Shown one piece after another: positions 45,836-53,722 of a DNA stretch of 64,000 nt. The DNA is taken from NCBI GenBank assembly GCA_030041045.1, contig JASHOQ010000114.1, positions 124,001-188,000 of the forward strand, given 5' to 3'. The notes beneath the pieces are model-generated. The model did no database searches. It saw only the letters and a program-made list of their open reading frames with translations, and was not told where the DNA came from. The DNA is from Acidobacteriaceae bacterium. Its GTDB lineage: Bacteria; Acidobacteriota; Terriglobia; Terriglobales; Acidobacteriaceae. Each line of letters starts with the position of its first letter. Position 1 is the first letter of the stretch. A program made the translations under genes and the position numbers.

Positions 45836-47236
45836 ATGATGGAGAACGCAGTTAAAGTGCTGATTGCCGAAGACGAACCGCATGCCCTGATGGGGCTGGC
45901 GGAGCTGATCTCCGGCTGGGGCTATACGACGGAGACGGCGCGGGACGGGCAGGAGGCGTGGGAAAAGGCGCGGGCATGGGATCCGGCGATCGTGGTGACG
46001 GATTTGAAGATGCCGCGGCTGGACGGGATCGGCCTGCTGACCAGGCTGGCCAAGGAGGATTCGGGGCTGAGCACGCGCGTGGCCGTGGTGGTGCTTACGG
46101 CCATGGGCAGCGTTCAGCAGGCCGTGGACGCGATGAAGCTGGGCGCTTACGACTTTTTGCAGAAGCCGGTGGATGCGACCCGGCTGAAGACCATCCTGGG
46201 CAACGCGACACGGCAGCGGGAGACGGCGATCGAGCTCGAAGTGGCGCGGCGGCGGCTGCGCCAGAGCGGCGTGCTGGGATCGATGGTGGGCAGCTCACAG
46301 AAGATGCGGGAGACGTTCGCGATGATCGAGCAGATTGCGCCCTCGAACGTGCCCGTGCTGATTACCGGCGAGAGCGGGACGGGCAAGGAGCTGGTGGCGC
46401 GCACCCTGCACGCGTTGAGCCCGCGCAAGGCGCGGCCGTTTGTGGCGGTGAACTGCGCGGCGATTCCGGAGACGCTGATCGAGAGCGAGATTTTCGGGCA
46501 TGAAAAGGGCGCGTTTACGGGCGCGGCCGAGCGGCGCGCGGGATGTTTCGAACTGGCATCGGGGGGAACACTGCTGCTGGACGAAGTGGGCGAGATGCCG
46601 AGCGGCACGCAGGCCAAGCTGCTGCGCGTGCTGGAGGAGCGCAAGCTGCGCCGGCTGGGCGCGCGCACCGAGCAGGATGTGGATGTGCGCGTGCTGGCGG
46701 CCACCAACCGCGACCCCGGTGACGCCGTGGAGCAGGGCCACCTGCGCGCCGATCTGTTCTACCGCCTGAACGTCTTCAACATCCACATGCCGCCGCTGCG
46801 CGAGCATCTGGAGGACCTGCCGGCCATGGCCGAGGCGATGCTGAACGAGATGAACGAGAAGCACGGGCGCAAAGTGTCCGGATTGGCGCAATCGATGCTC
46901 GACCGGCTGTTGAGCTACGACTGGCCCGGCAATGCGCGCGAGCTGCGCAACACCATCGAGCGCGCGGTGATTCTGTGCCCGGACGGTGCGCCGCTCGATG
47001 CCGGGCACCTGCCGCCGGGATTCGGCAAGGCGAAGCCGGCCTCCGCGCCCGCGCCCGACGCGGGAACGATCTCAGTGCAGGTGGGCGCCACCGTGGACGA
47101 AGCGGAACGAATGCTGATCCTGAGGACGCTCGAAGCCACGGGGCAGAACAAGACGCGCGCGGCGGAGATTCTGGGCGTGAGTTTGAAGACGCTGCACAAC
47201 AAGCTCAAGGAGTATAACCGCGCCGCGGAAGAGTGA
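45836..47236 (+). CDS. NtrC-family sigma-54-dependent response regulator
   Basis: This 466-residue protein has a receiver domain (1-120, phospho-accepting D56 in VVTDLKMP), an AAA+ domain with Walker A GESGTGKE, an intact GAFTGA loop for sigma-54 contact and LLLDEVGEMP as Walker B, and a Fis-type HTH (NKTRAAEILGVSLKTLHNKL). It is a full activator of sigma-54 promoters. ATG 45836 is chosen; GTG 45827 and ATG 45839 are alternatives and none has a good ribosome site, perhaps because the MITE lies just upstream. The cognate kinase follows 3 bases later. Confidence 0.95.
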   Translation: MMENAVKVLIAEDEPHALMGLAELISGWGYTTETARDGQEAWEKARAWDPAIVVTDLKMPRLDGIGLLTRLAKEDSGLSTRVAVVVLTAMGSVQQAVDAMKLGAYDFLQKPVDATRLKTILGNATRQRETAIELEVARRRLRQSGVLGSMVGSSQKMRETFAMIEQIAPSNVPVLITGESGTGKELVARTLHALSPRKARPFVAVNCAAIPETLIESEIFGHEKGAFTGAAERRAGCFELASGGTLLLDEVGEMPSGTQAKLLRVLEERKLRRLGARTEQDVDVRVLAATNRDPGDAVEQGHLRADLFYRLNVFNIHMPPLREHLEDLPAMAEAMLNEMNEKHGRKVSGLAQSMLDRLLSYDWPGNARELRNTIERAVILCPDGAPLDAGHLPPGFGKAKPASAPAPDAGTISVQVGATVDEAERMLILRTLEATGQNKTRAAEILGVSLKTLHNKLKEYNRAAEE

Positions 47237-47239
47237 GCG

Positions 47240-49201
47240 ATGCGCCTGAAAACCAAACTCGTCCTGGCGATTACGACGCTGCTTTTCCTGGTTGCCGGGC
47301 TGGTGTCGCTGGTTTACGTAAGCCAGCTTGTGGGCGCGGCAGTGCAGCAGTCCTACGAGACAAACGTCATGGTCGCCGAGCAGGTGCGGCTGGCGCTGGA
47401 CAATGCACTGGAAAACGGCCTCAAAGGCCAGGAGGTCGATCCCAACAATCCCCTGGAGCTGCGCGCGCTGGCCGCGCAGGCGGTGCGCAGCGACGCTTCG
47501 CTCAAAGCGGTCATCGACTCCGTGAACCGCTATTCGCTCACCGTGTATGACGTCTACATCGGCGACAACCTGGGCACCACGCTGCTCAGCTCCAACCCCG
47601 ACAACAACGACAAGCCGCTCCCGGTGCGGCCGGGATACCAGCAGTTGCTCGATGCCGGGCCGATGCAGCTGATGGCCGAGGTGTTCGGCCCTCCCAAGGT
47701 ATTCGATGTCGCGGTGCCGCTGGACCGCAACGGCGAACCGTTTCTCAGCGTGCATGTGGGCGTGCGCTCTACGCTTCTGAGCGCGTTTTACATGCCGTGG
47801 CTGAAGAAGGCGCTGTGGCTGATGGGCTTCGCCCTGGGCGCGGCGCTGGTGGTGGGGTTCCTGCTCAGCAATCTGGCGCTGCGGCCGATGGAGGAGATCA
47901 GCCAGCAACTGGATTATTGGACGGCTGCCGGCGAAGCCCAGAGCGCGAAAGTCGACGAGCCGAAGCAGGAGCTGGCGGCGCAGGTCTCCACCAAGATCGA
48001 GATGATCGGCCAGCGCATGCGCAACGTGGAGGAAGTGTTTGCGGCGCTCAAGGAAAACCTCGACCAGATTCTCGGCAATCTGCAGGACGGCATCCTGCTG
48101 TTTACCGGAGACGGGCGCGCGGTGCTGGTTTCAGAAGCGGCGCGGCGGTTCCTGCATCGCGAGCGCGACAACATTCTGGGCCTGCACGCGCGCGACATCT
48201 TCGACCGCTCCACGGTGCTGGGGCGCACGCTTTGGGAGGCGCTCGACGCCGGCGTAACCATGGTGCAGGAGGAGATCCGCACGGAAAGCGGGAAGCGGAT
48301 CCAGGCCTCGGTCGACTTTATTCACGACGACGAGACCAATCAGGGGCTGGGCGCGCTGGTGACGCTGCACGACGTGGAATCGGCCGAAGAGATCGAGTCG
48401 GAACTGGAGCTTTCGCGGCGCATGGCGGCCATCGGCAGGCTCACGTCCGGCGTGGGCCACGAAGTGAAGAATCCCATCAACGCCATCGTGGTTCACCTGG
48501 AGCTGCTGAAATCCAAGCTGGGCGATGCCGATGCTCCCGCGGCCCGGCACCTGGAGGTGATCGATGCCGAGATTCATCGCCTGGACCGCGTGGTGCAGAT
48601 GCTGGTGGATTTTTCAAGGCCGGTAGAACTGCAGCTGCGGGAGCAGGATTTGCGCGGGGTGATTGCCGATGTGCTGGCGCTGGCCGCCGAAGAACTTTCG
48701 ACGCGCAACGTGACCCTGGTGAGCAGCATGCCCGACGAGCCGCTGATTGCGAATGTAGACGCGGACCTGCTGAAGCAGGCCGCTCTCAACGTGATCCAGA
48801 ACGGCGCGCAGGCCATGCCGGAAGGCGGACGGCTGGAAGTGGTGCTGGAAGGGGACCAAAGGACGACGGGAAACGCAGACCGCTTACCGAGCGGGCGGAC
48901 GGCGCCTGGCGGGGATCGGCCGGGAGCGCCGGGATGGAAGTCAGCCGTGCTGCGCATTGCCGACGAGGGTCCGGGGATTCCCGAGGAAATTCAAGAGAAA
49001 ATCTTCGATCTTTATTTCACCACCAAGATCGGCGGCAGCGGCATCGGCTTGGCGATGACGTACCGGATTCTGCAGTTGCATCACGGCAGCGTGGAAGTAC
49101 AATCAGTGAGAGACCGTGGCACGGAATTCCGGCTGCGAATTCCCCTCGCCGCTACGGAATGGGGTCGCCGGCATCCTCGACCGGCAGTGGTAGAAGATTA
49201 G
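47240..49201 (+). CDS. Membrane sensor histidine kinase (NtrB/AtoS type)
   Basis: A 653-residue sensor with a first transmembrane helix at about 7-28, a periplasmic domain of about 155 residues, a second helix at about 190-212, HAMP and PAS regions, a HisKA domain with H407 in VGHEVKNPINAIVVHL, and an ATPase domain containing NVIQNGAQAM, DEGPGIP and GGSGIGLAM. It should phosphorylate the NtrC-type regulator encoded just upstream. A 35-residue variable insert (about 530-565) interrupts the ATPase domain. The signal is unknown. Confidence 0.95.
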   Translation: MRLKTKLVLAITTLLFLVAGLVSLVYVSQLVGAAVQQSYETNVMVAEQVRLALDNALENGLKGQEVDPNNPLELRALAAQAVRSDASLKAVIDSVNRYSLTVYDVYIGDNLGTTLLSSNPDNNDKPLPVRPGYQQLLDAGPMQLMAEVFGPPKVFDVAVPLDRNGEPFLSVHVGVRSTLLSAFYMPWLKKALWLMGFALGAALVVGFLLSNLALRPMEEISQQLDYWTAAGEAQSAKVDEPKQELAAQVSTKIEMIGQRMRNVEEVFAALKENLDQILGNLQDGILLFTGDGRAVLVSEAARRFLHRERDNILGLHARDIFDRSTVLGRTLWEALDAGVTMVQEEIRTESGKRIQASVDFIHDDETNQGLGALVTLHDVESAEEIESELELSRRMAAIGRLTSGVGHEVKNPINAIVVHLELLKSKLGDADAPAARHLEVIDAEIHRLDRVVQMLVDFSRPVELQLREQDLRGVIADVLALAAEELSTRNVTLVSSMPDEPLIANVDADLLKQAALNVIQNGAQAMPEGGRLEVVLEGDQRTTGNADRLPSGRTAPGGDRPGAPGWKSAVLRIADEGPGIPEEIQEKIFDLYFTTKIGGSGIGLAMTYRILQLHHGSVEVQSVRDRGTEFRLRIPLAATEWGRRHPRPAVVED

Positions 49202-49215
49202 AAGGGATTTGCGGG

Positions 49216-49779
49216 ATGAAGTTGCCTGCGAAGATTGTCGTTTGGCTGTTACCTGTTTTCTTGAGCGCCTGCCATAAACAGCAGCAGGTACAGGTGCAGC
49301 CGCTGGCCCCTCCGGTTGAGGACAACCCGCCCGCCCCGCCGTCGACGGCGCCCGTGAATCTTCCGCCGCCGGTTGTGACCATCCCGCCCGAGCCGACGAA
49401 AAACGCGCCCACCCCTCCGACCAAGCCTCCGGCGAAACACAAGAAGCCGAAGCCGACGGACAATACGCCGGCCAACCCATCGAGCGGCACCACGGAAGTG
49501 GCGGCGAACCCCTCGCCCAATCCCGGCGTACCGGCAATCGGCCAGCTTTCCTCGGGCGACCCGGCGGATTTCAAAAAAGAAACCGAGGACATGCTCGCAG
49601 CGACGGAAAAGGGATTGGATGGCATTACGCGGACTCTGAACGATACCGAAAAGAAGACCGCCGATCAGATTCGCGAAGACCTGAAAGAAGCCAAACAGGC
49701 GCTGACTTCAGGCGATGTAGACGGCGCGCATACGCTGGCGGAAAAGGCCAAGGTGCTGCTGCAGGAGCTGACGCAGTAG
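49216..49779 (+). CDS. Pro-rich lipoprotein of the two-component operon
   Basis: A 187-residue lipoprotein with signal sequence and lipobox LSAC (Cys at about 19), a long Pro/Thr/Lys-rich linker (about 30-115), and a helical C-terminal region (about 125-187: DMLAATEKGLDGITRTLND, then a run rich in Ala, Lys and Glu). It begins 14 bases after the histidine kinase stop, so it is probably co-transcribed. It could be an accessory sensor or an envelope protein. No family name can be given. Confidence 0.82.
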   Translation: MKLPAKIVVWLLPVFLSACHKQQQVQVQPLAPPVEDNPPAPPSTAPVNLPPPVVTIPPEPTKNAPTPPTKPPAKHKKPKPTDNTPANPSSGTTEVAANPSPNPGVPAIGQLSSGDPADFKKETEDMLAATEKGLDGITRTLNDTEKKTADQIREDLKEAKQALTSGDVDGAHTLAEKAKVLLQELTQ

Positions 49780-49863
49780 AGAAATCCGAAGGCGGCCCCG
49801 CTGCGCTGCTGCACGCCGTTCCGGGCCTGAAACGACCGACGGGCTGAAGAGAGCTGGCCGATT

Positions 49864-49972
49864 CCGTCGCCCCTACGGGGCTCGAATTTCGTTTGTGCGC
49901 CCGCTTCCCAGGATTTCGTCCGCTGCGGCGGACTCCATCCTGGGCTATTCTCCTCGCATCCCTCCGGGATGC
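49864..49972. repeat. Dispersed palindromic intergenic repeat (copy 2)
   Basis: Same modules, order and orientation as 43411-43516, with the middle stem enlarged by tccgctgcggcgga. The surrounding gap 49780-50143 (364 bases) contains no gene but also carries a ctcaggatgaca motif near 50010. Confidence 0.85.
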
Positions 49973-50143
49973 GTTCCCCTATCGCCGCGCGAGCGTGGCA
50001 AACTCCGCTCAGGATGACAGTGGTGCTTTTGATCCAGGTTTTTGAAGCAAGGCGCAGCCGTCGTCGCCCATCCGGGCCTGAAGGCCGGTTCGGTTCGGCA
50101 GGCAGATTCAACGGCCTGAAGGCCGCTGCTCCCTCCAGACGCC

Positions 50144-51001
50144 TCAGAGCTCGCCCCAGCTCAATTTGCTGCGCAAGGCCTCAAAGAATCCGCTCTCGCT
50201 GAGGCGGACGAGTTTGACGGTGTGCGTGGAGCGATGGCAGCGCACCTCGTCGCCTTTGAGCAGCGGGACGGCCTGCTGTCCGTCGACGGTGAGCAGAGCC
50301 AGCTCCGGCACGCCTTCAATGCGGATGGTCAGATGGGCGTCGCCGCGCACCACGATAGGCCGCAGCGTGAGCAGGTGCGGGCAGATGGGCGTAACCACCA
50401 GCGCATCGACATCCGGAGTGAGAATGGGGCCGTTGGCGGCGAGCGTATAAGCGGTCGAGCCGGTGGGCGTGGAGGCGATGACGCCGTCGGCGCGGAAACG
50501 GGCCACATTTTTCCCGTCGAGCTCCACGGCAAACTCGCCCATGCGCGCGATATCACCCTTGGAGACGACGATCTCATTCAGCGCCGTGTAGCACGAATGC
50601 TCGGCGCCGGCGCGCCAGAGCGCGGCGTCGAGCATGGCGCGCTCATCGACGCTGTGGCAACCATCGCACCAGCTCTCGAGCGTGGAGTAGAGATCGGTGA
50701 GCTTCACTTCCGTAAGAAAGCCGAGAAAGCCGAGGTTGACGCTGAGAATGGGCGTGCCCAGCGCGGCGAAAATGCGCGCTACCGAGAGCAAGGTGCCATT
50801 GCCGCCGAGCACGATGACCAGCGCAGGCGCGTGGCGGGGGAGATCGGCGCGAGGAACAGAGGGAGCGGTCTGCGCATATTCGCCGCCCTCGTGATCGAGC
50901 AACGGCTCGTAGTTGTGCCGGCGCAGCCAATCGACAAGCTCGGGGACGATGCGCGCGAGCTCTTCCCTGTGCGGCTTGCAGGCGATGGCGACGCGGGTCA
51001 T
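50144..51001 (-). CDS. nadK: NAD kinase with altered GGDGT motif
   Basis: A 285-residue ATP-NAD kinase that should make NADP. Family motifs are LSVNLGFLGFLTEV, ALNEIVVSKGD, FRADGVIASTPTGSTAY and VVTPICPHLLTLRPIV. The glycine-rich motif reads VLGGNGTLL: the Asp of GGDGT, which acts in catalysis, is Asn68 here (codon AAT). The rest is well conserved and length is normal, so the gene is not decaying. The upstream tlyA gene is 118 bases away on the same strand. A ribosome site is not evident before the ATG at 51001. Confidence 0.93.
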   Translation of the reverse strand: MTRVAIACKPHREELARIVPELVDWLRRHNYEPLLDHEGGEYAQTAPSVPRADLPRHAPALVIVLGGNGTLLSVARIFAALGTPILSVNLGFLGFLTEVKLTDLYSTLESWCDGCHSVDERAMLDAALWRAGAEHSCYTALNEIVVSKGDIARMGEFAVELDGKNVARFRADGVIASTPTGSTAYTLAANGPILTPDVDALVVTPICPHLLTLRPIVVRGDAHLTIRIEGVPELALLTVDGQQAVPLLKGDEVRCHRSTHTVKLVRLSESGFFEALRSKLSWGEL

Positions 51002-51040
51002 GCGGAATCAGTGTAATCGAGCGGGGTTAGCGTAGATAGC

Positions 51041-51082
51041 GGGTCAGCAAGTCGGCAAGTCAGCGAGTCGGCGAGTCGGCGG
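51041..51082. repeat. 8-9 bp tandem repeat (agtcggc type)
   Basis: Degenerate units gtcagcaa, gtcggcaa, gtcagcga, gtcggcga and gtcggcgg lie between nadK and tlyA. A reverse-oriented array of the same family is at 57828-57875. Confidence 0.8.
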
Positions 51083-51119
51083 CGAAAGACCTTTGACACC
51101 GCTAACTCCGCCAACTACG

Positions 51120-51905
51120 CTAGCCCCGCTTTGCATAGAGGAGAAACTCCTGGTTGCCTTCAGCGCCGGTGATGGGGGAGGGGATGGTTCCGACGACCTC
51201 CCATTCGAGGGAACGAAGGCAATCGGCGACGCGTGCGACGGCGAGCGCGTGCGCCTCCGGTGCGCGGACGATGCCGCCCTTGCCGACGTGCTCGCGGCCG
51301 GCCTCGAACTGGGGCTTGACCAGGATGACGGCTTCGCGCAGTGAAGGCGCGGCGGCGAACACGGCGGGGAGGATGAGCGTGGCGGAGATAAACGAGACAT
51401 CGACTACGAGCAAAGTTGGGGCTGGGAGCGCTTTTTCCTGGCCTTCTCCAGACGCGGCCAGCGACCCGGGCTCGAGAAAGCGCGCATTGGTGCGCTCGAG
51501 CAGCGTGACCCGCGGATCATTGCGCAGCTTCATGGCGATCTGGCCGAAGCCGGTGTCGACGGCGGTGACGTGCGCGGCGCCGTGCTGCAGGAGGCAATCG
51601 GTAAAGCCGCCCGTCGACGCGCCCACGTCGACGCAGGCGCGGGACTCGAGGGCAATCTCCCAGTGATCGAGCGCTGCGGCCAGTTTCAAGCCGCCGCGGC
51701 TCACGTAGGGCTGGTCTTGGCCGAGAAGACGAATCTCGGCGTCGGCGGCGACCGATGTGCCGGGCTTCTCGATTTTCTGCTCATTCTTCTTTTCGCGCTT
51801 CTGTTCGCTGACCAGCACGCGCCCGGCAAGGATCAACGCGCGCGCCCGCTCGCGGCTGGACGCAAGGCCGCGCTCGACCAGAAGAAGATCGAGACGTGTT
51901 TTCAT
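51120..51905 (-). CDS. tlyA: TlyA-family rRNA 2'-O-methyltransferase
   Basis: A 261-residue protein with an N-terminal S4 RNA-binding domain (RLDLLLVERGLASSRERAR) and a FtsJ-like methyltransferase: YVSRGGLKLAAALDHW, SAM site CVDVGASTGGFTDCLL (91-106), VVDVSFISATL and LVKPQFEAGRE. TlyA methylates the 2'-OH of cytidines in 16S and 23S rRNA and sensitises cells to capreomycin in mycobacteria. A linker (about 34-52, Lys/Glu-rich) is longer than usual. I use ATG 51905, 16 bases after the stop of the lipoprotein gene; the longer frame to 51953 overlaps that gene. Confidence 0.93.
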   Translation of the reverse strand: MKTRLDLLLVERGLASSRERARALILAGRVLVSEQKREKKNEQKIEKPGTSVAADAEIRLLGQDQPYVSRGGLKLAAALDHWEIALESRACVDVGASTGGFTDCLLQHGAAHVTAVDTGFGQIAMKLRNDPRVTLLERTNARFLEPGSLAASGEGQEKALPAPTLLVVDVSFISATLILPAVFAAAPSLREAVILVKPQFEAGREHVGKGGIVRAPEAHALAVARVADCLRSLEWEVVGTIPSPITGAEGNQEFLLYAKRG

Positions 51906-51921
51906 GGGAGGTTGCGAGCGG

Positions 51922-53544
51922 TTACGGGACGGCTTGCAGCTCGCAGTCGGCAAGCGTGGACGGGGTGAGAACCGACGGGGGCAGATTGCAGGGCTGGCCG
52001 TAACCGGGGATGCGGCTGGTGTAATCGCTGTTGCTGCTGCCTGAGCCGTTTTCGGTAGTTACGCGCGCATCGATGAGGTTGCCCTCGACGAGAATGGTGG
52101 TATCGACCTGGTCGGTGGTGGTCGGGGTCGACTCGATCACGGTGAGTTCCGGGCTGTTGGGCGCCACGGCATAGACCTTGCTGAACTCGGAGTTCTGGGT
52201 GGAGACCACGGTGCGCGGGAAGCCGACAACGGGCAGAGTTTTCTCAAGCGTGTGCGTGGATAGATTCACGACGGAAACCGTGCCGTCGGGCGAGGCCGTG
52301 CAATTAGGCGAGCAATCACCCTGGTTGGCGGTATAGGCTTTGCTGCCGTCGTAGAGGACGGTGACGCCGGCCGGCTCGGGAGTGGCAGTATTTCCGACGG
52401 GGATGGTATACGTGGTGCCGAAGGTGGGGCTGTCGTTGCCGTACTCGTCCAGGCTCACGTCGATCACGCTGATGGTACCGCCATCGTAGTTCGCCACCAC
52501 GAGCTGCTGCGTGGCCGCATTGTAGACGGCATCCACGGGACCGGCAATGGTGGTCATGCCCGCGGTGCCGTTGGGCGGCGTGACGCCGGTGGCCGTGACC
52601 GCCGAGAGCGAGAGGGGAAGAATGGGATGGTTGAAGTAGGTCTGCCCGTTCTGGTTGGTGCAGCCCGTCGGCGGCGGGCAGCCGATATCGAGCGTGTTGT
52701 TCTGGCTGTTGATGACGGAAACGGTATCGCTGCCGCGGTTGAGAACGTAGAAGCGCTTCAGATCGGTCGATTGCACGGCGAAGACCGGGCACACGGCGTT
52801 GAGGGTTCCGCTCGCGGCCGTGGGATCGAGCACGATAGGCGCATCGGCCACATCGCTGGCGATCTCAATACCCGTGGCCACACCATTCACGCCCGCCGTT
52901 GTGGGCGCAAGAGTGCAGGTCATGTTGTCGGTGTCAGGAATGTTCTGGCTGAGGACGTATTCGCGCAATCCGGTAAGCGTGGGAGGTCCGAAGACCGATA
53001 CCGGCATGGCTGCAGGAGAGGATGCGGTTCCCACGGGGACGGAAAGCTTGAGAACTTCAGGGAAACCGGAGAAGACATCGGCCACGTCGCCGTTGAGGTC
53101 GGCGGCGAACAACCCTGACGAGGGCGCCATCATGTTCACCGGCTGTGCCGTAAAAGGAAGCGTGGACTGGAGAACGAGTTTGGCCTGCAGCGTGGTGCTG
53201 ATGGGAAAGTTGGTGAGCGTGCCGTCGCTATTGATGGTGTAACCGTACGCGCCCACCTCGTCGATAGTGAAGGCGAGGGGACCGGGGCCGATGACCGCTG
53301 CGGCCATGATGGTGTCACCGGAGTAATCGATGATGGTAGCGACGCCGGGAGTGGATGGTCCAGTGGACGAGACCGCAACGACGTACGATGTGGGCTGCGC
53401 TGCAGGTCCGCTGGGAACGATGGGCGTGACGACGGGCCGATAATTATTGCCGCACCCCGCAAGCATGGCTGTAACCGCGAGAGCCGCGCCAACCTCAACC
53501 AAAAGCGCGCGCCTCTGGCCTGAAATCATGGGAAAAAGCCTCAT
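51922..53544 (-). CDS. YncE-like beta-propeller lipoprotein
   Basis: A 540-residue exported lipoprotein with signal and lipobox LAGC (Cys near 31). It contains repeated propeller blades, seen as FYVLNRGSDTVSVINSQNN, LVVANYDGGTISVIDVS, KAYTANQGDCSPNCTASPDG and TVSVVNLSTHTLEKTLPV. Several Cys pairs suggest disulfides. Such propellers bind other proteins, glycans or surface layers; the function is unknown. ATG 53544 follows AGGAAAG. It lies 16 bases upstream of tlyA in an unlikely functional operon. Confidence 0.85.
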   Translation of the reverse strand: MRLFPMISGQRRALLVEVGAALAVTAMLAGCGNNYRPVVTPIVPSGPAAQPTSYVVAVSSTGPSTPGVATIIDYSGDTIMAAAVIGPGPLAFTIDEVGAYGYTINSDGTLTNFPISTTLQAKLVLQSTLPFTAQPVNMMAPSSGLFAADLNGDVADVFSGFPEVLKLSVPVGTASSPAAMPVSVFGPPTLTGLREYVLSQNIPDTDNMTCTLAPTTAGVNGVATGIEIASDVADAPIVLDPTAASGTLNAVCPVFAVQSTDLKRFYVLNRGSDTVSVINSQNNTLDIGCPPPTGCTNQNGQTYFNHPILPLSLSAVTATGVTPPNGTAGMTTIAGPVDAVYNAATQQLVVANYDGGTISVIDVSLDEYGNDSPTFGTTYTIPVGNTATPEPAGVTVLYDGSKAYTANQGDCSPNCTASPDGTVSVVNLSTHTLEKTLPVVGFPRTVVSTQNSEFSKVYAVAPNSPELTVIESTPTTTDQVDTTILVEGNLIDARVTTENGSGSSNSDYTSRIPGYGQPCNLPPSVLTPSTLADCELQAVP

Positions 53545-53722
53545 TCAAATATCTTTCCTGCTTCTGCGATTGTAAATCAGCCGGATGGGATTCCAAGCGA
53601 GGCCTTGCCTCCGCTGGCCGATGCACGGCTCACGATGACAAAGCTTCTGCCAGAAAGACGGCGAACAGGCGAAAAGGACAACCGGAAAACCAGTTAGGCG
53701 GGCCGGCAATCGAGCCACGGCT

